A stretch of DNA of 64,000 bases, taken from Oceanospirillum linum. GTDB taxonomy: Bacteria; Pseudomonadota; Gammaproteobacteria; Pseudomonadales; Halomonadaceae. The translations under genes and the position numbers were made by a program. Within the stretch, counting starts at the first letter, position 1. Every line of letters begins with the position of its first letter. Shown piece after piece: positions 35,961 through 42,893 of this stretch. The notes beneath the pieces were generated by a model. It saw only the letters and a list, made by a program, of their open reading frames with translations, did not search any database and was not told where the DNA came from. Location of the stretch: the NCBI RefSeq assembly GCF_001995095.2, contig NZ_MTSD02000010.1, positions 56,017 to 120,016 of the forward strand, written 5' to 3'.

Positions 35961-36964
35961 TAGCGGGGATGCATTCCGGTTCAGGGGAATCCTGTGAGAC
36001 TGTTTGTGAACACCAGCATCCACATGACTTTGGTCAGGGTAAAAGGCAAAAAGCGGAAAGACGCACCCTGCTGGTCACTTTGCTGACACTGGCAACCATG
36101 CTGGCAGAAATACTGGGTGGATGGCTGACCGGCTCTATGGCGCTGTTGGCTGATGGCATCCATATGGGTGGTCATGCCCTGGCCCTTGGGCTGGCGACTC
36201 TGGCCTATTACCTGACACGGCGTTACGCCCAGGATCGCCGGCTAAGTTTGGGTAGCGGTAAAATTATTGATCTGTCCGCCTGGACCAGCGCTTTGTTTCT
36301 GGCCGCCACAACCGTCTGGCTGGTGGTGGAATCGATTCACAGGTTGCTGACCCCCCAGGATTTAATGATTAAAGAAGCGGCAATCGTTGCTGTGCTGGGG
36401 CTGCTGGTAAACCTGTTTTCCGCCTGGCTGCTGGCGGGGGCGCATGAGCATCACCACGACCATCACCATCATCATGGTGATAGCCATGGCCACGACATGG
36501 GTCATAAACCCGCACATCAGCAGGACAACAACCTCAGAGCCGCTCTGGTTCATGTGATCGCTGATGCCGTAACATCGGTTGCCGCGATGATTGGCTTACT
36601 GGCAGCCTGGTTATGGGGCTGGAGCTGGTTAGACCCTGCCATCGCCCTGGCGGCATCCTTTGTGATTCTGCGCTGGGCTGCCGGCCTTCTGAAACAAACC
36701 GCCAGCGTACTGTTGGATATGGAAGGGCCTGATTTACTTCGGAACAAGGTTAATAACCAGCTCGAAAGCCAGAATGGCGTAGCCGTGGTGGATCTGCACC
36801 TCTGGTCAGTCGGGCAGGGTGCCTGGACCCTGGTCGCCAGCCTGGTGACCCATGACACCGCCATTACCCCGGACAGCTGCAAAGCCTTGCTTAGCGACAT
36901 CGACGGCCTGCACCACCCCATTGTTGAAATCAACTACTGCTCAACCTGTAATACTTCTGATTAA
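35957..36964 (+). CDS. dmeF: cation diffusion facilitator, DmeF-like
   Basis: A 335-residue CDF efflux pump. Metal site motifs are DGIHMGGHALALGLA in helix 2 and HVIADAVTSVAAM in helix 5. A His-rich loop between helices 4 and 5 (about residues 163-190, with HHHDHHHHHGDSHGHD) is typical of DmeF, which removes Co and Ni or Fe. ATG 35957 overlaps the MFS stop; GAGGGGG precedes it. The longer in-frame start at 35810 lies inside the MFS gene. Coupling to a siderophore operon suggests metal release control after import. Confidence 0.9.
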   Translation: MIAGMHSGSGESCETVCEHQHPHDFGQGKRQKAERRTLLVTLLTLATMLAEILGGWLTGSMALLADGIHMGGHALALGLATLAYYLTRRYAQDRRLSLGSGKIIDLSAWTSALFLAATTVWLVVESIHRLLTPQDLMIKEAAIVAVLGLLVNLFSAWLLAGAHEHHHDHHHHHGDSHGHDMGHKPAHQQDNNLRAALVHVIADAVTSVAAMIGLLAAWLWGWSWLDPAIALAASFVILRWAAGLLKQTASVLLDMEGPDLLRNKVNNQLESQNGVAVVDLHLWSVGQGAWTLVASLVTHDTAITPDSCKALLSDIDGLHHPIVEINYCSTCNTSD

Positions 36965-37042
36965 GTGGTCATTACTTACTTGTTAAAAAATTGGTTTTAG
37001 CTATAGAAACCCCGATATTTTCTTGGATATAAAGTTGGATTT
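36965..37042. other. boundary between the CDF gene and the second accessory island
   Basis: Composition turns AT-rich here. No repeat or attachment site is clear in these 78 bases. Confidence 0.35.
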
Positions 37043-37672
37043 ATGAACTATTTTGCGTCTCCTTTTTTGGGTGTTCAGTTGATTGAACAGGTGACGAACC
37101 CAAATATAATTGTTGGTAAACATAGCTACTACTCGGGTTATTATCATGGTCATAGTTTCGACGATTGTGCGCGCTACCTTAGCCCAGATAGAAGTGATGT
37201 TGATAAGCTGGTAATCGGTAGCTATTGCTCTATAGGTTCTGGTGCGGTGTTTATGATGACTGGAAACCAAGGACATCGAAGTGACTGGATTAGCTCATTT
37301 CCGTTTTTCTATCAAGATGATGAAAACTTCGCGAGTGCCGAAGACGGTTTCCAGCGTTCCGGCGACACTGTCATTGGAAATGATGTGTGGATTGGCTCCG
37401 AAGCCATGATTATGCCTGGTGTCAAAATTGGGGACGGTGCGATTATTGCTGGCCGTGCTGTAGTAACCAAAGATGTAGCTTCATATGAAGTAGTGGGTTC
37501 TAATCCGGCGAAGCATATTAGGTTTCGGTTTTCAGAATCTGAGGTTTCTATGTTGTTAGAGATGAAGTGGTGGACTTGGTCTGAGCTAAAGCTAAAAGAT
37601 TGTATGAAATACCTTTGTTCGTCGGACATTGAAGGGCTATATAGGTATTGGAAAAGAGAGATCAGAATATAA
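37043..37672 (+). CDS. catB: CatB-type xenobiotic O-acetyltransferase
   Basis: A 209-residue left-handed beta-helix acetyltransferase of the CatB family, the length expected. Seen are [15 protein letters not shown] (catalytic His), the hexapeptide run [20 protein letters not shown] and AWWxW-like [11 protein letters not shown]. CatB members acetylate chloramphenicol, and many are mobile gene-cassette genes. Actual drug resistance is not shown by sequence. It starts the cassette-like island and is followed by TAACAGGCAC, a possible attC start. Confidence 0.88.
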   Translation: MNYFASPFLGVQLIEQVTNPNIIVGKHSYYSGYYHGHSFDDCARYLSPDRSDVDKLVIGSYCSIGSGAVFMMTGNQGHRSDWISSFPFFYQDDENFASAEDGFQRSGDTVIGNDVWIGSEAMIMPGVKIGDGAIIAGRAVVTKDVASYEVVGSNPAKHIRFRFSESEVSMLLEMKWWTWSELKLKDCMKYLCSSDIEGLYRYWKREIRI

Positions 37673-37740
37673 CAGGCACAGTAATGACGTAATTAAAATT
37701 GCGCCTTCTTTTAGCAGAAAAATGATTATTTTTTGGCAGA

Positions 37741-37761
37741 GGTTTTTCTACAGGTTCGTTA
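37741..37761 (+). repeat. 21-bp motif GGTTTTTCTACAG + RYTCGTTA, copy 2
   Basis: Same as copy 1 at 14803-14823 except in the variable pair, and likewise immediately upstream of an accessory gene (here the ClbS-like one, 18 bases on). Confidence 0.5.
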
Positions 37762-37779
37762 TGTGAATGGGTGGGCTAA

Positions 37780-38289
37780 ATGTCTTCTATACCAAAAAAT
37801 AAGGATGAATTGGAGTTAGCCATAAGCTCAATATTTCCGAAACTCATGGCTGACTATCGTTCAATTCCGGAAAGCAAAGCTCGCAAACTTGGTGTAGAGG
37901 GAAACGTCAAAGGTACAGTCATTAGTGTTAGCGATACCGTGGCTTACTTGATAGGCTGGGGGAAACTCGTTCTTAAATGGCATCACTTAAGATCTCAAAA
38001 CCAGCCTGTAGAATTCCCGGAAACTGGTTATAAATGGAACCAATTAGGCTCACTCGCCGAAAGCTTCTACGAAGAGTATCGGGACTGGAGATATGGTGAT
38101 TTACTCATTGAGCTTGAGTCTACAGTTAACGAGATACTTTTACTCATTTCAAGCTCAAGTGACCATGAGCTGTATGGTGTTGCGTGGCATGAACAATGGA
38201 CTTTCGGGCGCATGATTCAGTTTAATACGTCATCACCTATGAAAAACATGCGTACAAAAGTTCGGCGTTTCAATCGAGAACTCACATAA
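37780..38289 (+). CDS. ClbS/DfsB family four-helix-bundle protein
   Basis: A 169-residue protein of the ClbS/DfsB (DUF1706) family. It matches throughout: KDELELAISSIFPKLMADY, VEGNVKGTVISVSDTVAYLI, GWGKLVLKWHHLRSQNQPVE, FPETGYKWNQLGSLAESFY. E. coli ClbS protects the producer from colibactin by opening the cyclopropane warhead; other members may be thiol-dependent enzymes. There is no colibactin-type gene nearby, so this may defend against other bacteria's genotoxins. It sits between cassette-type ends, and an attC-like sequence follows. Confidence 0.87.
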   Translation: MSSIPKNKDELELAISSIFPKLMADYRSIPESKARKLGVEGNVKGTVISVSDTVAYLIGWGKLVLKWHHLRSQNQPVEFPETGYKWNQLGSLAESFYEEYRDWRYGDLLIELESTVNEILLLISSSSDHELYGVAWHEQWTFGRMIQFNTSSPMKNMRTKVRRFNRELT

Positions 38290-38384
38290 CAGTTTAAGAG
38301 TAATTCAGCACGCGTGGCATTTTACTATGCGCTGATTTTAGTGATTTAGGCTGTATGCGTAGAGTCTGTGCAATATGCGTTATC
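38285..38384 (+). repeat. Vibrio-type attC (VCR-like) site
   Basis: The segment begins ACATAACAGTTTAAGAGTAA, carries the VCR core word ACGCGTGGCATTTTACTATG and ends ATGCGTTATC. This opening and ACGCGTGGCATTTT are hallmarks of Vibrio/Pseudoalteromonas attC sites; the ~100-bp length also fits. It marks the end of the ClbS-like cassette. Confidence 0.7.
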
Positions 38385-38492
38385 AATGATATTAAGCACT
38401 CTCCATTTGAGGGCATAGGTAAACCAGAGCCACTAAAAGAAAACCTATCTGGCTTTTGGTCCCGCCGTATTGATGATACCAATAGGCTTGTT
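38379..38492 (+). pseudogene. yoeB: yoeB toxin fragment truncated at both ends
   Basis: The reading frame 38355-38567 encodes [20 protein letters not shown] then [18 protein letters not shown], which is the C-terminal half of the YoeB mRNA endonuclease. The N-terminal half is lost at the attC-like junction, and the last residues of the toxin (catalytic region after RLV) are replaced by unrelated IS sequence. It therefore cannot be an active toxin. Its YefM antitoxin is absent. Confidence 0.8.
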
Positions 38493-39006
38493 CAAGCACT
38501 AGGGCTACAACCAAACGTCAATGGTGGTGATCAATTATCAGGATCAGTTGCAGCCCGGTACTTTTGAGTACGCCCTGCATTATCCCCGTTTTTTCTAAAG
38601 AGGCTGAAAAGCTGATCTTTCCACGTTTCATCAGCCTTATAAGAATGATAGCGAAGGTCGCCCTGCTTATGCCCAGGCGATTCTGCTAAAAATCATCCTG
38701 TTTGCTTATTCTAAAGGCATCACCTCCAGCCACGAGGTTCAGTGGCAACTGTATTGCCTAGTGCATAATGTAGAAAAACTGGCAAAATATGGGCATATCA
38801 GCCAGTAAAACAGAGCCAGTACAGCCTTAAACAGACACTGAAAGCAGCAGGATACCTGGCATACAGACAGCCAAAGCTTAAAAAGGCTGGAAATACAGAA
38901 TCAACAAACGATGGCCGATAAAAACCGGCCATTGAAAATAAACAACAGAGAGCGAGCTGTTGGTGGGAAAAGCTGGCTGAAGACAGGTTTTTCTACAGAC
39001 TCGTTA
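38493..39006 (+). mobile_element. IS1182-like element remnant with internally deleted transposase
   Basis: The transposase N-terminus starts at ATG 38521 ([20 protein letters not shown]) and stops at 38598. After a frame break, ADLSTFHQPYKNDSEGRPAY, AQAILLKIILFAYSKGITSS and then KLAKYGHISQ lead to a stop at 38808, so the catalytic middle has been lost. The first part matches the DUF772/IS1182-type transposase. The right end is GGTTTTTCTACAG at 38986-38998. No intact copy is in the window. Confidence 0.7.
38986..39006 (+). repeat. 21-bp motif GGTTTTTCTACAG + RYTCGTTA, copy 3
   Basis: This copy forms the right end of the IS1182-like remnant, immediately before the toxin-antitoxin genes. Confidence 0.5.
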
Positions 39007-39059
39007 GTTTGCATGGATAAACGCTCACCCCAGTTATTATTTCTAGGGTCAAAGTTGTG

Positions 39060-39359
39060 TTATTTCAGGTGATTCTGGGGTAGCTGTGATTGACCTAAGA
39101 CAGCAACGACTAAGATAAAGTCATCTTCTTTGGTGAAATAAGCTGTGTGTTTTCCAATCGGGAAATAAAAGCCATTTGGATATATCTCGTCACAACTTCT
39201 GCCTAAACCTGGATTATCAGCTAGCATCTGAAACCCTGATAGCAGAGTATCTTTGTAGTTATGCCACTGTAATTCAGAAAAGTTTTCAACAGTGTAGTTT
39301 TTTACTTTGCGCAAGTGAGATTGCGCTAAGTTACTTAGCTTGTATTTGTTCTTTTGCAT
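39060..39359 (-). CDS. RelE/ParE family toxin
   Basis: A 99-residue ParE-type toxin: KYKLSNLAQSHLRKVKNYTV, LADNPGLGRSCDEIYPNGFY, FPIGKHTAYFTKEDDFILVV and VLGQSQLPQNHL at the end. ParE members poison DNA gyrase. The antitoxin gene lies 7 bases upstream on the same strand, giving the usual antitoxin-toxin order. AT-rich, and on the opposite strand to the cassette genes, as toxin-antitoxin cassettes of chromosomal integrons often are. Confidence 0.88.
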   Translation of the reverse strand: MQKNKYKLSNLAQSHLRKVKNYTVENFSELQWHNYKDTLLSGFQMLADNPGLGRSCDEIYPNGFYFPIGKHTAYFTKEDDFILVVAVLGQSQLPQNHLK

Positions 39360-39366
39360 AAGTTAG

Positions 39367-39609
39367 TTACAGCGAGTTCAGAAAGCTTTTGCCGTCAACA
39401 ACGTTTCCAGTGTTCAAGTCTTCTTTAGCTGACTTAAAGCAGTGTTTGAGGTACTCAACTTTCATAGCTTCTAGCTCTTCAAAGTCACGAATGGACATGA
39501 CAACGACAGTATCTTTACTGTTTTTGCTGATTTTTACTGGCTCGCGTTGTGCGCTTAGAAGTAGTTCGCCGAAATTTCGTTTGGCATCATTGGCTGTTAA
39601 TGTATGCAT
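39367..39609 (-). CDS. Phd/YefM-type antitoxin
   Basis: An 80-residue antitoxin with the Phd/YefM fold (ANDAKRNFGELLLSAQREPV, then TVVVMSIRDFEELEAMKVEY) and a C-terminal tail that binds the toxin. It neutralises the downstream ParE-like toxin and represses the pair. Confidence 0.88.
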   Translation of the reverse strand: MHTLTANDAKRNFGELLLSAQREPVKISKNSKDTVVVMSIRDFEELEAMKVEYLKHCFKSAKEDLNTGNVVDGKSFLNSL

Positions 39610-39702
39610 GGTCAGTTCCTAATTGAGTATACAGTTAGATTATAATATATCGCATGAAATGTTCAATTTAATTAAACCGTGTGATTCGTGCGAAATGTAA
39701 AC

Positions 39703-39768
39703 TAACAAACTGGTCAAGAGGGATTCGCAACGCGTGGCATTTTTACTATGCGTTGGTTTTTGTGGTTA
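39703..39768 (+). repeat. truncated Vibrio-type attC site
   Basis: CTAACAAACTGGTCAAGAGG, then ATTCGCAACGCGTGGCATTT and ACTATGCGTTGG match VCR repeats closely for about 60 bases. The right half is cut by a fragment of IS1182-like transposase at 39770. Confidence 0.7.
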
Positions 39769-39769
39769 C

Positions 39770-39826
39770 AAAAATCATCCTGTTTGCTTATTCCAAAGGC
39801 ATCACCTCCAGCCGTGAGATCCAGTG
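39770..39826 (+). pseudogene. second IS1182-like transposase fragment
   Basis: The 57 bases encode KIILFAYSKGITSSREIQ, nearly the same as 38687-38742 of the first remnant. Only this internal fragment is present, joined to the attC-like site on its left. Confidence 0.7.
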
Positions 39827-40046
39827 ATGCTGCGATACCGTCCCGCACCTCACCACCCATGCTTATTTTGTCAGCAGCCAGTCCTTGGCCATTGGGAATT
39901 AAGTGGTCTGGATCGTTGATCGATCTGCTGTATATGTTAATGACCAAAAGCCACCCTTGTCTTATTTATTTACATCATGATTTTTGGGTGTGAATAGTGC
40001 TTTTTTAAATACCAGGCTTGAAAAAAGCACTTTCTTGTATTGAGGT
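39827..40046. other. intergenic region with long AT-rich hairpin
   Basis: AGTGCTTTTTT and AAAAAAGCACT (39996-40031) form an 11-bp perfect stem beyond the 3' end of the thioesterase gene, probably a terminator. The left part encodes no protein that I recognise. Confidence 0.5.
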
Positions 40047-40523
40047 TTAGCGCCCAATAACCTGAGACCCACGAAGTGTCATGATGGTGCCCGAAGCCAT
40101 AGCTACTAACTTGCCGTCCTCTCTGAGTATTTCGCACTGGTAATGACTAATGGTGCGTCCGAGCTGAATGGGACTTGCTGTAGCGATGAGTGTCGATTTC
40201 CACACAGGGCGGAAGAATTTAATTTGCAGATCAATACTCGTAAAAGACTCACCTGATTTAATAGCGGTAGAGTGGGCCGTACCGATGGTGGCATCTGCAA
40301 GTTCGCTGAGTAGTCCGCCGTGGACAGTGCCTTGCTGATTACCGTGTAAGGCGGGATCAGTATTCATTGCCAGGGATGCCAGTGCGTTATCTACGGCGAT
40401 GATACGGAAGCCGAGCAGCTTGGAAATAGCTGTTGGGTACAGCATTTCTGTCTTTGCATTTGTAGGCAAGCTGCCATCGATTTGTTTTTTAAGAAACTCT
40501 AATGTGGGAAGCATAACAGTCAT
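40047..40523 (-). CDS. PaaI-type acyl-CoA thioesterase (hotdog fold)
   Basis: A 158-residue hotdog thioesterase: QGTVHGGLLSELADATIGTA contains the catalytic HGG...E/D region, followed by FTSIDLQIKFFRPVWKSTLI and an EDGKLVAMASGTIM ending. It hydrolyses an aromatic or medium-chain acyl-CoA; the substrate is unknown. AAGGAG precedes the ATG. It is divergent from a LysR gene that probably regulates it. Confidence 0.85.
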   Translation of the reverse strand: MTVMLPTLEFLKKQIDGSLPTNAKTEMLYPTAISKLLGFRIIAVDNALASLAMNTDPALHGNQQGTVHGGLLSELADATIGTAHSTAIKSGESFTSIDLQIKFFRPVWKSTLIATASPIQLGRTISHYQCEILREDGKLVAMASGTIMTLRGSQVIGR

Positions 40524-40618
40524 AAGAACTCCTTGGTCTTAGATAATGACTGTAATTTAACAATATCTATGTTATTGGTATATTTAATAATTTTTATATT
40601 TTGATATAGGTTTTTTCT

Positions 40619-41494
40619 ATGCTTAAAACCCAGCATTTACGGTTTTTAGTAGCAGTCGTAGATTATGGTAGTGCTATTAAAGCAGCAGAGCGTTTGCATA
40701 TATCGCAACCAACAATCTCGGCAGGCCTTAAAGCACTGGAAGAAGAGTTAGGAGGAGGGTTATTTGATCGTAGTGGACCATCAAATAGGCCGTTACGTCT
40801 GACTCTAAAAGGGCAGCGGTTTTATCAAAGGGCTTTGAATATACTGGAACAGTGTGAGTCTGCTTTAGAGGAATTTGCTGGTCAGTCAACCGAGAAGGTG
40901 AAAATAATATTGGGCGTCATCGATACTCTTCCGCAGGACGTGGTTGCGGATGCGCTCTTGCTATTCAAAGCGGCTGAACCTAATGTCAGTCTTAATTGGT
41001 GGGAGGGTTCCAGTAGAAAGGTAACCAGCTGGTTTAGTCAGGAACGACTAGATATTGTTTGGAATAATGTGGGTGACTTGACCCCTAATGCCAAGCTGCT
41101 TTGGCGAGAGCGGCTCGTGGCTGTTGTAAACCCAGACCACCCCTATATTAAGAGCACAGGCACAATTTCTATTCGAGACTTAGCCAAATACCCCTTTATA
41201 CATAGGTCTCGCTGTGAGTTGGATCCATTAGGCTATGCACGACTTAAAGGCGCGGGCGTTAAACTTAATGTTCAAGGCAGGGTTGAGCGCGAAGACCTGG
41301 CTTTTCGACTCGTAAAGCACAGCCAAAGCTTCACCTTGGCTCCGGAAAAACTGGTTCCTCCTGGTTTGATACCGGTGGAAGTTTCAGGGCTGAATATCGA
41401 GCGCAATATAGGCTTGCAATGGAAGGTAGGTACTCCTTTGAGGGTTATTTCGGCATTGACGAGTGCAATTGAGCAGGCCGTTCGAAAAGTGTAA
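40619..41494 (+). CDS. LysR family transcriptional regulator
   Basis: A 291-residue LysR regulator with KTQHLRFLVAVVDYGSAIKA and LHISQPTISAGLKALEEELG in its DNA-binding domain. It is divergent from the thioesterase across 95 bases rich in A/T. Codon use is more AT-rich than the core genes, so it may be acquired. Confidence 0.9.
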   Translation: MLKTQHLRFLVAVVDYGSAIKAAERLHISQPTISAGLKALEEELGGGLFDRSGPSNRPLRLTLKGQRFYQRALNILEQCESALEEFAGQSTEKVKIILGVIDTLPQDVVADALLLFKAAEPNVSLNWWEGSSRKVTSWFSQERLDIVWNNVGDLTPNAKLLWRERLVAVVNPDHPYIKSTGTISIRDLAKYPFIHRSRCELDPLGYARLKGAGVKLNVQGRVEREDLAFRLVKHSQSFTLAPEKLVPPGLIPVEVSGLNIERNIGLQWKVGTPLRVISALTSAIEQAVRKV

Positions 41495-41767
41495 AAGTGT
41501 TGTTAAAAACGGGGCTCCCATAATTTATCCGACCAAAATCAGCCTTCTGATTTACATTTAAAGCACTGGTGGAATTTTGAGTGTTAATCCAGTCGTGCAT
41601 TCCCGTTAAGGGCTGAGCGGCCGTATATTTTCGAGTGGGTGAAAAATGCTGCTTAATCAAGGTCTTATCTAGCTGGTTTTTCTTTATCCGGCCCCGCAAA
41701 AAAAGCCGCCAGTTCACTCGAACTGCAAATACAGGTGTCATCGAGTGAAATTTGTACACATAAAACC
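41495..41767. other. intergenic region with GGGGCTCCCATAATTTA end
   Basis: AAAAACGGGGCTCCCATAAT (41505-41524) resembles the 17331 form (AAAAACCGGGACATCCATAA) of the GGGACACCC element family. The rest shows no gene or clear repeat. The convergent LysR and AraC genes flank it. Confidence 0.4.
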
Positions 41768-42715
41768 TCACTTTTTAGACAAGGATTTAGGTGCTTGGCC
41801 AAAGAAACGACTAAAGGCTGTGCTAAAGTTTGAAGGGTGCTGATAGCCCACTGCGTAAGCTGTTTGGGCAACTTGGTTGCCAGCTTCAAGGAGCTCCCAT
41901 GCTTTATTCATACGGATTTCCAGTAGCATTTTATAAGGACTGATTTGATAAACGGCTTTAAAGCCTGATTTCAATTTGCTTTCACTTAATCCCACCTGTT
42001 TCCCAATATACGCTAATGTTAATGGCTCGCTCATATACCGAATCATCAGGGATTTCGCCTTGATTAATTTGAGTTCATCCAGACGGTTGATGGAAGGTTT
42101 TTGTATTTCTTTATCGAAGTTTTTTCCTAGTAATGAAAGCTGCTCACTGAGTAGGTTAAACGTTAAAATTTTCTTTTCTAATGGCCTTTCTGTATGACTA
42201 CTCATCATCAATGCCATTAACCTGTTTATATAATATTGAGTGTGATTCGCTGTTTTTGCGCGCCAATGTTGTTTTGGTGTAGGTATTTTTTCAGTATCGC
42301 ACTCAAAAGGAACATCGTAATCTTCAAAAAAGCGACCATCGATTAAAATACGCAGCTGGCTGACTTTCTGATTGGCTTTAAAAAGCCTTTCACCAGAACT
42401 GTTTCCAAAAGTGGACAAGGTTGTGTGGTTAGAAGAAAAAACAAAATCTTCATTCAGGCAATTTTTGGAGCGATAGCATGAGAGGCCTTCTAACCCATAG
42501 GTTAAACTGAAAGTAGAAGCTCTTCTTTCGATAATGCTTTCTTCAATGATGTCTCGGTTTGGTGTGTAACTTGAATAGGCAATCGACAACCCCGGTGCTA
42601 GGGCAAAGCGATCGACATAACACTCTCCTAGCTCTTTTGACATAGACAATCTCTGCCAACCCTTGTTAAGGCTATCGTCGGTAAAAAAAGCATTTTTATT
42701 GACTCGATACGCCAT
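41768..42715 (-). CDS. AraC family transcriptional regulator
   Basis: A 315-residue AraC regulator whose C-terminal two helix-turn-helix motifs read LTLAYIGKQVGLSESKLKSG and QTAYAVGYQHPSNFSTAFSR. ATG 42715 is preferred to TTG 42739. It is divergent from the TonB receptor at 42894 and lies beside a Fur-like box, as siderophore-sensing AraC regulators do. The N-terminal half is diverged from the AraC at 31364, so the two probably sense different ligands. Confidence 0.88.
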   Translation of the reverse strand: MAYRVNKNAFFTDDSLNKGWQRLSMSKELGECYVDRFALAPGLSIAYSSYTPNRDIIEESIIERRASTFSLTYGLEGLSCYRSKNCLNEDFVFSSNHTTLSTFGNSSGERLFKANQKVSQLRILIDGRFFEDYDVPFECDTEKIPTPKQHWRAKTANHTQYYINRLMALMMSSHTERPLEKKILTFNLLSEQLSLLGKNFDKEIQKPSINRLDELKLIKAKSLMIRYMSEPLTLAYIGKQVGLSESKLKSGFKAVYQISPYKMLLEIRMNKAWELLEAGNQVAQTAYAVGYQHPSNFSTAFSRFFGQAPKSLSKK

Positions 42716-42815
42716 GTTTTTCTGCTTCCTATCTTCCAATATTGTTGCCAGCTATTGCCACTGCGTACCTAAAAAACGTATTGAATATGTTTTTTGACGA
42801 AATGAATAAGCATCC

Positions 42816-42834
42816 AAATGATAATCAATCTCAG
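42816..42834. promoter_or_regulatory. Fur-like box between AraC and TonB receptor genes
   Basis: AAATGATAATCAATCTCA contains GATAATCAAT with a good half-match to the Fur consensus, 60 bases before the receptor start codon. Match on the second half is weaker than at 4719. Confidence 0.5.
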
Positions 42835-42893
42835 TGAAGTCTATCATGTTTTTCCATCCCGTAAAGATAGAGTTATGCAGAGGAAAAAGATCC

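Noticed and set aside
39714..39947. Minus-strand 77-codon frame across the attC/IS junction
   Set aside because: It reads backwards through the attC-like site and IS fragment; a short stretch looks protein-like but no family is recognised.
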